A DNA stretch of 64,000 nt, from contig NZ_JAAKZF010000031.1 in NCBI RefSeq assembly GCF_011045125.1, positions 1-64,000 on the forward strand. Direction: 5' to 3'. The notes under the pieces were generated by a model, which made no database searches, was not told the DNA's origin, and worked only from the letters and a program-made list of their open reading frames with translations. This DNA comes from Allomesorhizobium camelthorni. Lineage in GTDB: Bacteria > Pseudomonadota > Alphaproteobacteria > Rhizobiales > Rhizobiaceae. This document shows, piece after piece, positions 53,643-62,838 of this stretch (positions within the stretch are counted from its first letter, which is position 1; every line of letters begins with the position of its first letter). A program made the position numbers and the translations under genes.

Positions 53643-54519
53643 CGCGGAACGACGCATCAAGCTTGCCGCCGGCGACAGGGTCGCCGTGGTCGCCGGCAGT
53701 GGCAGGCTGCCCGTCAACGTCGCCGAGAGCCTCGCCGAGGCCGGCCATTCGCCTTTCATCGTGATGTTGGCCGGCGAGGCGGATGACGATCCGAAACTGG
53801 CGTCCTTCGAGCATGATAGGCTGGCTCTGGAAGAGATCGGCTCTCTACTGCCGCTCCTGAAGCGCCGCAAAATCACCCACGTCGTACTCGCCGGCGGGGT
53901 AAGCCGTCGCCCGCACTGGCGGCAAATCCGGCCCACTCTTGCCTTGTTTCGTATTCTGCCCAAGATCCTGATGGCGCTGGCGCGCGGCGACGACGGGTTG
54001 CTTCGGGTCATCATCGGCGAGATCGAAGCCGAAGGCTTCAAGGTGGTCGGCGCCCACGAAATCGTTGCGGACCTGCTCGCATCCGAAGGGCCGATGACCC
54101 GCGCTAGGCCGCGGAAGGGTGATCTGGCCGACCTTGACGCTGCACTCGCTGCCGCCCGCGCCATCGGTGCGCTCGATATCGGCCAGGCGGCGGTGGCGAT
54201 CGGCGGCCGGGTGGTAGCGCTGGAGGGCGTGGAAGGAACGGACGGGCTGCTCGAGCGGGTGAAGGACCTGCGCCATCACGGCCGCGTCGGCGGCAGGAAG
54301 CGCGGCGTTCTTGTCAAATGCGCCAAGCCCGGCCAGGAATTGCGCGCCGACCTTCCTGGGATCGGCCCGGCCACCGTCGATGCCGCCCACGCTGCAGGCC
54401 TTGTCGGCATAGGGGTCGAGGCCGGCCATTCGCTGGTGCTGGACTTCGGCGAGACGGTCAAACGCGCCGATGCGCTCGGCCTGTTCGTGGTCGGTCTGCC
54501 GGCGGGCGGCGAACCATGA
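53617..54519 (+). CDS. lpxI: UDP-2,3-diacylglucosamine pyrophosphatase LpxI
   Basis: LpxI hydrolyses UDP-2,3-diacylglucosamine to lipid X and UMP in alphaproteobacteria, replacing LpxH. The 300-residue protein has the N-terminal VAVVAGSGRLPVNVAESL, the GGVSRRPHWRQIRP segment, and the C-terminal domain with RVGGRKRGVLVKCAKPGQELRAD, DLPGIGPATVDAAHAAGL and the GIGVEAGHSLVLD ending. Two start codons (53617 and 53629) are close together. Its stop overlaps the lpxB start by 4 bp. Its place between lpxA and lpxB matches other alphaproteobacteria. Confidence 0.94.
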   Translation: MTPTMTRADAERRIKLAAGDRVAVVAGSGRLPVNVAESLAEAGHSPFIVMLAGEADDDPKLASFEHDRLALEEIGSLLPLLKRRKITHVVLAGGVSRRPHWRQIRPTLALFRILPKILMALARGDDGLLRVIIGEIEAEGFKVVGAHEIVADLLASEGPMTRARPRKGDLADLDAALAAARAIGALDIGQAAVAIGGRVVALEGVEGTDGLLERVKDLRHHGRVGGRKRGVLVKCAKPGQELRADLPGIGPATVDAAHAAGLVGIGVEAGHSLVLDFGETVKRADALGLFVVGLPAGGEP

Positions 54520-55685
54520 GCGAAACCCGCCCGCTCAAGATCGCCATCATCGCCGGCGAGGAATCCGGCGACCTCCTGGGCGCCGACATCGTGCGTGCTC
54601 TGCAACGCCTCACCGGCCGCGAGATCTGGCTTGTCGGGACCGGCGGCCGGCATCTTCAGGAACTCGGCCTTGCGCCGCTATTCGATGCGAGCGAAATCGC
54701 GCTGATGGGCGTCAGCGCTATCCTGCGCGATCTGCCGCGGCTGATCCGCCGCGTCGGCGAAACCGCGCGGGCCGTCGTCGCCGAAAAACCCGACTGCCTG
54801 ATTACCATCGACAGCCCCGATTTCACGCTGCGCGTCGCCAAAAAGGTGCGAGCACGGGATCCCTCCATCCCGATCGTCCACTATGTCTGCCCGAGCGTCT
54901 GGGCTTGGCGACCGGGCAGGGCGCCGGCAATGCGGCCGCATGTGGATCATATTCTTTGCCTTCTGCCTTTCGAGGCGGCCGAATTGCAGCGCCTCGGCGG
55001 CCCGCCCGGAACCTATGTCGGGCATCGCCTGACCCCGGATGAGGGCGTGAAGCTGGCACGTTCGATGCAGGACGCGCCGCGGGACCTGTCTGGTGATCGT
55101 GAGAAGACGCTGCTTCTGCTACCCGGCTCTCGCAAGGGGGAAGTCAAGAGCCTCATCGGCGTCTTCGGCGAAACTGTTTCGGTGTTGCGTTCGCGCGGCC
55201 ACCGCATGCGCCTGCTTCTGCCGACCGTGCCGCATGTCGCCGGCGCTATCGAAGCCGCGGTCTCCGGTTGGGCCGTGAAGCCCGAGATCATCCTCGATCA
55301 GGCTCGTAAATGGCAGGCGTTCGGCGAGGCCGACGCGGCGCTGATTGCTTCGGGGACGGTCTCGCTGGAACTGGCGCTGGCCGGTGTCCCCTCCGTATCG
55401 AGCTACCGGCTCGACCCGGTCGCTCGGCTCATCCAGGGGCTCGTCACCGTCTGGTCCGCGCTCCTGCCCAATCTCATCGCCGACCGGCCCATCGTTCCCG
55501 AATTCTACAACCAGTATGTCCGGCCCGAGAACCTCGCTCGGCACATCGAAGCGCTGTGGGCCGACACCGCGCTCAGGGCCTGGCAGAAAGACGGCTTCGC
55601 CGAAGTCGCCTTGCGCATGCGCACCGACCGGCCGTCAGGCGAAATCGCGGCAGAAGTTGTGCTCCGCCACATCTCCAAACATTAA
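54516..55685 (+). CDS. lpxB: lipid-A-disaccharide synthase
   Basis: LpxB condenses lipid X with UDP-2,3-diacylglucosamine to the lipid A disaccharide. The 389-residue glycosyltransferase has IIAGEESGDLLGADI, DSPDFTLRVAKK, YVCPSVWAWRPGR, PFEAAELQRLGG, LLLPGSRKGEVKSL and ASGTVSLELALAGVPSV. The ATG at 54516 overlaps the lpxI stop. It closes the lipid A block. The convergent dehydrogenase gene ends 18 bp away. The gltA gene often found nearby in alphaproteobacteria is not here. Confidence 0.95.
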   Translation: MSETRPLKIAIIAGEESGDLLGADIVRALQRLTGREIWLVGTGGRHLQELGLAPLFDASEIALMGVSAILRDLPRLIRRVGETARAVVAEKPDCLITIDSPDFTLRVAKKVRARDPSIPIVHYVCPSVWAWRPGRAPAMRPHVDHILCLLPFEAAELQRLGGPPGTYVGHRLTPDEGVKLARSMQDAPRDLSGDREKTLLLLPGSRKGEVKSLIGVFGETVSVLRSRGHRMRLLLPTVPHVAGAIEAAVSGWAVKPEIILDQARKWQAFGEADAALIASGTVSLELALAGVPSVSSYRLDPVARLIQGLVTVWSALLPNLIADRPIVPEFYNQYVRPENLARHIEALWADTALRAWQKDGFAEVALRMRTDRPSGEIAAEVVLRHISKH

Positions 55686-55703
55686 GCGGGCAGTAGATCG
55701 CGG

Positions 55704-56573
55704 CTACTTTTCCAGCCGCGCCAGCAGCGAGGACGTATCCCAGCGCCTGCCGCCCATTGCCTGCACGTCCTTGTAGAACTGGTCGACCAGCGCCGTGACC
55801 GGCAGTTTCGCGCCGTTGCGGTCCGCTTCGGCGAGGCAGATGCCGAGATCCTTGCGCATCCAGTCGACGGCGAAGCCGAAATCGTATTTGCCGGCATTCA
55901 TGGTTTTATGGCGGTTTTCCATCTGCCAGGAGCCGGCGGCTCCCTTTGAGATCACATCGATGACTTTCTCGATGTCGAGGCCGGCCTTCTTGCCGAAATG
56001 GATGCCTTCGGCCAGGCCCTGGACGAGGCCGGCGATGCAGATCTGGTTGATCATCTTGGTGAGCTGGCCGGAGCCCGCCAGTCCCATCAGCCCGACCATT
56101 TTTGCATACGCGTCGATCACCGGCTTCGCCCTGTCGAACGCCGCCTGCTCGCCGCCTACCATGACCGTCAGCGCGCCGTTTTCCGCACCGGCCTGGCCGC
56201 CCGAAACGGGCGCGTCGAGGAAGCCGAAGCCGCCCGCCGCCGCCTTTTCGGCCAGTTCGCGCGCGACTTCGGCCGAAGCGGTGGTATTGTCGATGAAGAC
56301 AGAGCCGTTTTTCATCGCCTGGAACGCGCCGTCGGGGCCGATGGTCACCTGCCGCAAATCGTCGTCGTTGCCGACGCAGCAGAAAACGAAATCCTTGCCT
56401 GCCGCAGCTTCGCGCGGCGTGCTCGCCGCCGCGCCGCCGAATTCCACCACCCACTTCTCGGCTTTCGCGGCGGTGCGGTTGTAGACGGTCACGTCATGCC
56501 CGCCCTTTTTCCTCAGGTGACCCGCCATCGGGTAGCCCATCACGCCAAGTCCGAGAAACGCGACAGATGCCAT
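55704..56573 (-). CDS. NAD-binding 3-hydroxyisobutyrate dehydrogenase-like protein
   Basis: A beta-hydroxyacid dehydrogenase of 289 residues. The Rossmann motif GLGVMG is at 8-13, the substrate-binding segment DAPVSGGQAGA at 120-130, and the catalytic lysine is Lys173 in GQLTKMINQ. This branch includes enzymes for 3-hydroxyisobutyrate, tartronate semialdehyde and succinic semialdehyde. The substrate is not determined by the motif alone. It is convergent to lpxB and is followed on the same strand by the ABC importer after a 58-bp gap. Confidence 0.87.
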   Translation of the reverse strand: MASVAFLGLGVMGYPMAGHLRKKGGHDVTVYNRTAAKAEKWVVEFGGAAASTPREAAAGKDFVFCCVGNDDDLRQVTIGPDGAFQAMKNGSVFIDNTTASAEVARELAEKAAAGGFGFLDAPVSGGQAGAENGALTVMVGGEQAAFDRAKPVIDAYAKMVGLMGLAGSGQLTKMINQICIAGLVQGLAEGIHFGKKAGLDIEKVIDVISKGAAGSWQMENRHKTMNAGKYDFGFAVDWMRKDLGICLAEADRNGAKLPVTALVDQFYKDVQAMGGRRWDTSSLLARLEK

Positions 56574-56631
56574 GGTGCAATCCTTTCAGTGCGATATTCC
56601 GGTTTTTTGATGCGTCGCGGCAGCTATGCGG

Positions 56632-57453
56632 TCAGCGCACGAGATGCCGCGTGATGCGACGTTCTATCCATTCGACGCCGTGACGCAAAGTCTCGACGAG
56701 GACGAGGTAGAATATCGCGGCCCAGAGATAGGCCTGGTAGTCGAAGCTCCGCGAGAACGCCAAGCGCGTCTGACCCATCAGGTCGGGGACGGTGACGAGC
56801 GCGACCACAGCCGAGCCCTTGATCATCAGGACGATCTCGTTGCCGTAGGGACGTAGCGCCACGATGAGCGCCTGCGGCAGGACCACCTTGCGCAGCGTCT
56901 GCAGCTTGTGGAGGCCGAGCGAAGCCGCGCCTTCCCATTGGCCCTTTGGAACGCTTTCGATCGCACCGCGAAGGATTTCAGCCTGATAGGCCGCGGTATT
57001 GAGCGAGAAGGCGAGGATGGCGCAATACCAGGCCTCGCGGAACAGCCACCACAGACCCACCGATTCCAGCATGAGGCGTTGCGAGCCGAGCCCGTAATAG
57101 ATGAGATAGGTCTGGGCGAGCAGGGGCGTGCCGCGGAAGAAATAGACATAGGCGTAGGCCAGCGAGGAGAGAATCCTGTTCTTCGACATCCGCGCATAGG
57201 CGACCGGCGCCGACAAAATGGCGCCGAGCACGATCGAGATGACGACAAGCGCCAGGGTCACGCCAAGGCCCGAGAAGTAGGCCGGCCCCCATCTCTCGAC
57301 CAGTTCGGTGTTCCAGGCGCCGATCAGGTAGGCCGCCAGCGCCATGCCGGTGGCAATCCACAGGCCGACCAGCGCGTATCCAACGATGCGTTCTCGAGGC
57401 CAGCCGCGCGCCGGTGGCGGAGGCGCAGCCATGGTGATGCTTTCGGCGGCCAT
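56632..57453 (-). CDS. polar amino acid ABC transporter permease (HisM-like)
   Basis: An inner-membrane permease of 273 residues with about five helices in the conserved domain and an extra N-terminal helix. The binding-protein-dependent transport signature is EGAASLGLHKLQTLRKVVLPQAL, whose EAA-loop docks on the ATPase. The N-terminal 25 residues or so before the helix are proline-rich. It begins 3 bp after the upstream permease gene, and both are on the minus strand. The binding-protein gene is upstream. No ATPase gene is adjacent. Confidence 0.87.
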   Translation of the reverse strand: MAAESITMAAPPPPARGWPRERIVGYALVGLWIATGMALAAYLIGAWNTELVERWGPAYFSGLGVTLALVVISIVLGAILSAPVAYARMSKNRILSSLAYAYVYFFRGTPLLAQTYLIYYGLGSQRLMLESVGLWWLFREAWYCAILAFSLNTAAYQAEILRGAIESVPKGQWEGAASLGLHKLQTLRKVVLPQALIVALRPYGNEIVLMIKGSAVVALVTVPDLMGQTRLAFSRSFDYQAYLWAAIFYLVLVETLRHGVEWIERRITRHLVR

Positions 57454-57455
57454 GA

Positions 57456-58169
57456 CTATCGGCCGTCCCCGCTCTTGCTGACCGCGCGCTCGACTGCCCC
57501 TATGCCGAAGGACGAGATGATCGCAAGGACGAGGTAGATGAGCATGGCAAGGCTGAAGAACAGCAAAGCTTCGCGGGTCACGCGCGCGGCGATGCCGGTC
57601 TGCCGCAATATGTCGGAGAGCCCGATCGCCGAGACCAGCGCGGTGTCCTTGAGCAGGATCAGCCAGAGATTGGCGAGGCCGGGTAGCGCGATGCGGACCA
57701 ATTGCGGCAGCACCACCAGGCGCATGGTCTGGCCGCTGGTCAGGCCGATCGAATAGCCACCCTCATACTGGCCGCGCGGAATCGCGCGGAAGGCCGACAG
57801 GAAGACCTCGCTGGTATAGGACGATAGAACTACGCCGAGTGCCACCATGCCCGAAACGAAGCTGTTAACTTCTATCGTAGCATCAGGCTGCACCAGCCGC
57901 ACGATAATCTGCAGGCCGATGGGAACGCCGTAATAGACGAGAAAAAGGGTGAGGAGTTCGGGAAGGCCGCGGAAGATGGTGGTGTAGATATTGCCCGCGA
58001 GCCTCAGCGACGGCTCCGACGCCTGTTTGGCGAGTGCGACGAAGAAGCCGATGACGAGACCGAGCGGGAGCGTTGCGACGGCAAGCGAAACGGTGATGAA
58101 TACACCGGATGCGATATTGTCGAGCCAGCCCTCCGGTCCCCAGCTGAGCAGAGTCCAGTAGCTCGGCAT
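57456..58169 (-). CDS. polar amino acid ABC transporter permease (HisQ-like)
   Basis: A permease of 237 residues, partner of the HisM-like protein. The signature is EGGYSIGLTSGQTMRLVVLPQLV and the first helix carries IASGVFITVSLAVATLPLG, which is typical of the family. Such pairs import basic or polar amino acids, or opines in rhizobia. It follows the binding-protein gene by 74 bp and is 3 bp upstream of the second permease gene. The ATP-binding subunit must be encoded elsewhere if the transporter is functional. Confidence 0.87.
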   Translation of the reverse strand: MPSYWTLLSWGPEGWLDNIASGVFITVSLAVATLPLGLVIGFFVALAKQASEPSLRLAGNIYTTIFRGLPELLTLFLVYYGVPIGLQIIVRLVQPDATIEVNSFVSGMVALGVVLSSYTSEVFLSAFRAIPRGQYEGGYSIGLTSGQTMRLVVLPQLVRIALPGLANLWLILLKDTALVSAIGLSDILRQTGIAARVTREALLFFSLAMLIYLVLAIISSFGIGAVERAVSKSGDGR

Positions 58170-58243
58170 CAGGTCATTCCGCTCCCCTTGGTCAGTGCAG
58201 TCGTGCGGGCGGCCGCCAACGCCGCCGCCCGCGCTAGCCTATC

Positions 58244-59251
58244 TCAGGACTCGCCGCCGTAGACGTCGTAGCTGAAATATTTGTCGTTGATTTCCTTGTA
58301 CTTGCCGTTGGCGCGGATGGCGTCGATGGCCGCGTTGAACTTGTTGGCGAGGTCGGTTTCGCCCTTGCGCACGGCGATACCGGCGCCCGGGCCGTGGATC
58401 TCGGGCACGGGGGTAATCGTCCCGACGATCTTGCAGCAGGCCCCGTCCGGCGTCTTCAGCCATTCCTCGAGCACGCTGATGTCGTCGGTGACAGCGTCGA
58501 CGCGGCCGTTAGCGATGTCGAGCAGGAATTCCTGGCTGGTTGGATATCCCTTGAGCGTCGTGTCGGTGTAGGTCTTTTCCGCATAATTGTAGTGCGTGGT
58601 CGCGGTAGCAGCGCCGAGCGTCTTGCCGGCCAGATCTTCCTTGGTCACGCCCTTGATGTCGGTGTCCTTCGGCGCAGCGATCGCCGGCGGCGTGTTGTAG
58701 TATTTGTTGGTGAAATCGACCTTCTGCTTGCGCTCGTCGGTGATCGACATGGAAGCGATGATGGCGTCGAACTTGCCCGCCTGCAGCGCCGGGATGATGC
58801 CATCCCAATCCTGGGTGACGAATTCGCACTTCACCTTCATCTCCTCGCAGAGCGCGTTGGCGATGTCGATGTCGAAGCCTTCCAGCTTGCCGTCGGCGGT
58901 CAAATTGTTGAAGGGCGGATAGGCGCCTTCGGTACCGATCTTAAGCGTTTCGCCCGAGGCGGCGGCTGCGGCCGGCTCGGGAGTTGCCGGTGCAGCGGCG
59001 GTTTCGGCAGGGGCAGGTTCGGCGGCCGGAGCCGGTTCAGCCGGAGCTGCTGCGGTCTCCGCAGGAGTGGCCGGGGCAGGAGCCGTGGCGGTTTCGGCGG
59101 GCGCGGGTGCAGGTTCGGCAGGCGCCGCCGTTTCGGCAGGAGCAGCCGGCGCGGTCTCGGCCGTCTTGGTTTCCTCCTGCGAGCAGGCGGCCAGCATCAG
59201 CGCAATTGCTGCTGCCGAGGCCGCGAGCGTCAAGCGTTTCATGGTACGCAT
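58244..59251 (-). CDS. amino acid ABC transporter substrate-binding lipoprotein with long tether
   Basis: A binding protein of 335 residues of the family 3 (polar amino acid) type. The signal peptide ends in the lipobox L-A-A-C with Cys23, which should be lipidated. Residues 24-99 are a low-complexity tether made almost only of Ala, Pro, Glu and Thr in PAETAAAPAEPAPA-like repeats. The SBP domain starts at residue 101 (ETLKIGTEGAYPPFN) and has LEGFDIDIANAL and DAIIASMSITDERKQKVDFT. AGAGGG lies 6 bases before the ATG. Cysteines in the middle and at DGACCK may form disulfides. No ATPase gene is beside it. Confidence 0.87.
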   Translation of the reverse strand: MRTMKRLTLAASAAAIALMLAACSQEETKTAETAPAAPAETAAPAEPAPAPAETATAPAPATPAETAAAPAEPAPAAEPAPAETAAAPATPEPAAAAASGETLKIGTEGAYPPFNNLTADGKLEGFDIDIANALCEEMKVKCEFVTQDWDGIIPALQAGKFDAIIASMSITDERKQKVDFTNKYYNTPPAIAAPKDTDIKGVTKEDLAGKTLGAATATTHYNYAEKTYTDTTLKGYPTSQEFLLDIANGRVDAVTDDISVLEEWLKTPDGACCKIVGTITPVPEIHGPGAGIAVRKGETDLANKFNAAIDAIRANGKYKEINDKYFSYDVYGGES

Positions 59252-59437
59252 TTAATCCCTCTTGGTCTTGCATTCCGGCCCGACGCCGGAGCATCGCTGG
59301 CGCGACCTCTGTCGCGCCGATGGCGGGATATTCCCACTGTTTTCAGAAGAAAAGCAATCGCAAACGGGGCTTTACCGCAAACAATTCCCAACCCTGACGG
59401 GCATTTGCGGGGAGTTTTTGCGTAAAATCGGAGAGGG

Positions 59438-59950
59438 TCAGCTTCGAGACAATCCCGTCACCGCCTCGACGAAGTCGGCGATGGCGTCGAGATCGTCGAT
59501 GCCGAAAACGGGGATGGCCTCGCCAGAGACCGGATGGTCTGCCGCGATTGCGACGATGTTGGGATCGGAGGCCGAGAGCGGCGCAGTGTCCTTGGCCCCG
59601 AGCCTTCGCGTCTCGATCTTCCTGTGCGGCTCGCGCTTGTAGCCTTCGACGAGAACGAGATCGCAAGGCGCTAGCCGGGCAAGGATCGCGTCGAGTGACG
59701 GTTCGGCCTCTCCGCGCAGCTCATGCATCAGCGCCCAGCGCCTGCCCGAGACGACCGCCACCTCCGTCGCGCCGGCCTGGCGGTGGCGAAAGCTGTCGGC
59801 GCCTTCCTTGTCGATGTCGAAATCGTGGTGCGCGTGCTTGACAGTCGAGACTATCCAGCCGCGCCGGGTCAACTCGCCGACCAGTTTTTCCGTCAGCGTG
59901 GTTTTGCCGGAATTCTTCCAGCCGGTTATGCCGAACACGCGGCTCGTCAC
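59438..59950 (-). CDS. mobB: molybdopterin-guanine dinucleotide biosynthesis protein MobB
   Basis: MobB is a small GTP-binding protein that assists MobA in adding GMP to molybdopterin. The 170-residue protein has the P-loop GWKNSGKTTL at residues 10-19, the STVKHAHHDFDIDKEGADSFRH motif, and LVEGYKREPHRKIE further on, all typical. It overlaps mobA by 4 bp (ATGA-type), so the two are translated together. It is the last gene of the minus-strand run that starts with moaA. Confidence 0.93.
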   Translation of the reverse strand: MTSRVFGITGWKNSGKTTLTEKLVGELTRRGWIVSTVKHAHHDFDIDKEGADSFRHRQAGATEVAVVSGRRWALMHELRGEAEPSLDAILARLAPCDLVLVEGYKREPHRKIETRRLGAKDTAPLSASDPNIVAIAADHPVSGEAIPVFGIDDLDAIADFVEAVTGLSRS

Positions 59951-60579
59951 GGCTCGATCTCCTGCAAAAGTGTTTCCGCCCGCACCAGATCGTCCGGCGT
60001 GTTTATGTTGAAGAACGGATCGGTGGACCCGCTTGGCGACGACATCATCGGAAACTCCACCTCCGCAAATTCGTGATCCTCGATGAAAGCCTGTACCTTG
60101 AAGCTCCTGCCTTCCTCGAGAAATTGCCGCAGGTCGCCGGCCAAGCGCAACGGCCAGAGTGCGAAGACCGGATGCCGCCTGCCGCCGCTGGCTGCGACAG
60201 CGATCCGGCCGGGATTGCCCTGGACGGCCGCCGACAGTCGTGCCACGAGATCGTTCGGAAAGAATGGCGTGTCGCCGGCGACCGACACGATATGCGTTCC
60301 GGTTGCCTCGGTAGCCCAGTCCATACCGGCCAGAATGCCGGCCAGCGGTCCGGCATAGTCCTCGATGCTGTCTGCCACCACAGGTAGGCCGAAGGCTGCG
60401 AAACGCTCCGGATCGCCATTGGCGCTGATCGCCATCCTGTCCACCTGCGGGCTCAGCCGACCGGCGACATGCGACAGGACCGTACCGTCGCCGAGCGCGC
60501 GTAGCGTTTTGTCGCCGCCGCCCATGCGCGATGATTTTCCGCCTGAAAGGATCAGTCCAAACATCCCACCCATGCTCAA
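59947..60579 (-). CDS. mobA: molybdenum cofactor guanylyltransferase MobA
   Basis: MobA transfers GMP from GTP to molybdopterin, giving the dinucleotide form used by many oxidoreductases. The 210-residue protein opens with FGLILSGGKSSRMGGGDKTL, the nucleotide-binding loop, followed by PVVADSIEDYAGPLAGILAG, SVAGDTPFFPNDL (metal site) and the R-H-P-V-F-A-L segment. The ATG at 60579 overlaps the MFS stop by 4 bp. It is coupled to mobB downstream. Confidence 0.94.
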   Translation of the reverse strand: MSMGGMFGLILSGGKSSRMGGGDKTLRALGDGTVLSHVAGRLSPQVDRMAISANGDPERFAAFGLPVVADSIEDYAGPLAGILAGMDWATEATGTHIVSVAGDTPFFPNDLVARLSAAVQGNPGRIAVAASGGRRHPVFALWPLRLAGDLRQFLEEGRSFKVQAFIEDHEFAEVEFPMMSSPSGSTDPFFNINTPDDLVRAETLLQEIEP

Positions 60580-61781
60580 ATCTCGCCTGCTATGCGAGCG
60601 ACATAAATAACATAGAGCGTCGTGAGGCCCGCGGCGGCCAGGGGGATGAACATGACCAGCAACAGCGGCATCGGGCCGCTGTCGGGCGTCAGCAACGCCC
60701 CGGCGAGCACCGAAAGCGCTGCGCCGCCGCCGATGGTCAGAGCGCCGCCGAGCCCCGATGCCGAGCCGGCCAGGTGCGGCTTGACGCTGACAATACCGGC
60801 ATTCGCGTTAGGCAGGGTCATTCCGTTGCCCGCGCCGACAAAGAATACCGGGCCGAACAGCGCCAGCGCATGGAAATAGCCGGCCAAAAGCAAAAACATC
60901 GCCAAGGCCAGCCCGGAACAGGCAATGACATTGCCGGTCAGCATCATGCGGTTCAGCCCGATCGATCGCGAGTAGCGGCCGGACAGGAAATTTCCCAACA
61001 TGTATCCGACCGAAATGATGCCGAAATACATGCCGTATTGCGAGGGCGACAGCTTCAGCATCTCCGTCGCCACATAGGGGCCGCCGCCGAGGAAGGCGAA
61101 AAACGCGCCGGAGGCGAAGGTCGCCGTCAGCGTATAGCCCCAGAACCGGCGCGAGCGGAGCAGTTCCGGATAAGACCGGAATTGCTCGGAAAGGCTCGAC
61201 GTCCGGTCGTGATTGGTCTCGCCAAGGTCGATATGGACGATGGCGTACGCAACCAGGCCGAAGACGAGCGTCAGCACGAAGCCGGATTGCCAGCCATAGA
61301 GTTCGTCGAGCAGACCGCCAATGACCGGGCCAACCATCGGCACGACGCTCATGCCCATGGTGATGTAGCCGATTTTGCTGGCCGCTTCCGCGGTCTCGAC
61401 CGTGTCGCGCACCACGGCGCGCGCCAAAACCATGCCTGCGGCCGAAAAGCCCTGGAAGACCCGGCAGACGAGCAGCGCTTCTATTGTCGGCGCATAGATC
61501 GCGGCCAAGGTGGCGACAAGGAAAATTCCGAAGCAGGCGAGCAGCACCGGCCTGCGCCCGAAACGGTCCGAAGCGGGTCCGATCAGCAACTGGAGCAGGG
61601 CGGTTGCGGCGAGGTAGAGCGAGACGGCTAGCTGGACGACGGCATAGTCGGCGGAGAAGTAGCGCGCCATGCCGGGCAGCGACGGCAGGAAGACATTCAT
61701 CGCCAGCGGGCCAACCGACGCCGCCATGACCAGCGTGGCGATGCCGGGCGGCGTTCTCGTCACGTAAGGCGCGGTCGTCAT
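60576..61781 (-). CDS. Bcr/CflA-type MFS drug exporter
   Basis: A 401-residue, 12-helix efflux carrier of the DHA1 group. The motif LIGPASDRFGRRPVLL, after helix 2, and the helix-5 motif ARAVVRDTVETAEAA are the usual Bcr/CflA marks, as is the early LATLVMAASVGPLAMNVFLPSLPGMA. It is preceded by an EamA gene and followed by mobA with a 4-bp overlap. Substrate unknown; relatives export bicyclomycin, sulfathiazole or other small molecules. Its place among cofactor genes may be fortuitous. Confidence 0.88.
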   Translation of the reverse strand: MTTAPYVTRTPPGIATLVMAASVGPLAMNVFLPSLPGMARYFSADYAVVQLAVSLYLAATALLQLLIGPASDRFGRRPVLLACFGIFLVATLAAIYAPTIEALLVCRVFQGFSAAGMVLARAVVRDTVETAEAASKIGYITMGMSVVPMVGPVIGGLLDELYGWQSGFVLTLVFGLVAYAIVHIDLGETNHDRTSSLSEQFRSYPELLRSRRFWGYTLTATFASGAFFAFLGGGPYVATEMLKLSPSQYGMYFGIISVGYMLGNFLSGRYSRSIGLNRMMLTGNVIACSGLALAMFLLLAGYFHALALFGPVFFVGAGNGMTLPNANAGIVSVKPHLAGSASGLGGALTIGGGAALSVLAGALLTPDSGPMPLLLVMFIPLAAAGLTTLYVIYVARIAGEI

Positions 61782-61783
61782 CG

Positions 61784-62704
61784 CTACATGCCGTCCGGCG
61801 CCATTGCCGGGCTGGTGCTTTGCGCGGCGGGCAGTTGTTTTCCCACCATCCGTTCGCGGTAGAGCGTGTAGAGGCCCGAGCCGACGATGATGGTCGCGCC
61901 CGCGATCATAGCCGCGTCGGGAATGTCACCGAACACCAGGAAACCGAGCAGGATCGCCCACAGCAGCGCGGTGTAGCGGAACGGCGCGATAAAGGAGATG
62001 TCGCCGCCGCGCATGGCCATGATGATGAAGTGATAGCCGAAGAGGAGCAATACGGCGGCCGAAGCAAGCAGCCCGACAGCGCCGGGGCGCATCGACGCCC
62101 AGCCGCCGAGCGGCGCGACCAGGAAAGCGCCGCATATGGTCACCACGCATGCGGTGACGGTCGAGATCAGCAGCGTCGGCACGGTCTCGGGAATGCGCCT
62201 GGTCGCAAGATCGCGCACGGCGCAGAAGGCGACGCAGAGCAGCACCGACAGCGCATAGATGTTGAAGCCTTCGAGACCCGGCCGGACGATGATCATGACG
62301 CCTGCGAAGCCCGTCGTGATCGCCAGCCAGCGGCGCCAGCCGACGCCTTCGCCGAAAACCATCGCCGCGCCCATGGTGACGGCCAGCGGCAGCGCCTGGA
62401 GCACGGCCGAGACATTGGCGATCGGCAGATGTGCGAGCGCGATCAGGAAGAAGAAGGTGGCGCCGAGTTCGCCCATCGCGCGCACCGCGACCATGGGATG
62501 AAGCGCGAAGCGCGGCTTCTTCAGCGCGCCCTGGTGCCAGGCCAAAAGCCCGATCAGCGCGCTCGCGAACAGCCCTCGCACCAGCATGACCTGCCCCATG
62601 TTCATCTCGACGGAAGCGAGTTTGACGAGCGTATCGTTCATCGTAAAGCCGGCCATCGACACCGACATGAACACGGCGCCGCGAAGATTGGGAGAAAGAG
62701 GCAA
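61784..62704 (-). CDS. EamA/DMT family transporter
   Basis: A drug/metabolite-transporter superfamily protein of 306 residues with ten helices in two EamA repeats. Segments such as LRGAVFMSVSMAGFTMNDTLVK and the second-repeat ISFIAPFRYTALLWAILLGFLVFGDIPD are recognisable. I place the start at the TTG at 62704, with GGAAAT upstream, because homologues begin with PLSPNLRGAVF; an ATG at 62797 in frame would add 31 residues without family similarity. Substrate unknown. It precedes the MFS gene by 2 bp. Confidence 0.82.
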   Translation of the reverse strand: MPLSPNLRGAVFMSVSMAGFTMNDTLVKLASVEMNMGQVMLVRGLFASALIGLLAWHQGALKKPRFALHPMVAVRAMGELGATFFFLIALAHLPIANVSAVLQALPLAVTMGAAMVFGEGVGWRRWLAITTGFAGVMIIVRPGLEGFNIYALSVLLCVAFCAVRDLATRRIPETVPTLLISTVTACVVTICGAFLVAPLGGWASMRPGAVGLLASAAVLLLFGYHFIIMAMRGGDISFIAPFRYTALLWAILLGFLVFGDIPDAAMIAGATIIVGSGLYTLYRERMVGKQLPAAQSTSPAMAPDGM

Positions 62705-62838
62705 GGTTATTTCCGATTCTCGGGGCTGTCTGCCTTCGCATTTAACATCCGAGAACCAAACAGCAAACGCAAAGCGGTGGGCCACGCTGCGCGGCAACGT
62801 AAAGTTGCCGGACGGACTCCAACCTGAGCGCGTTTTGC

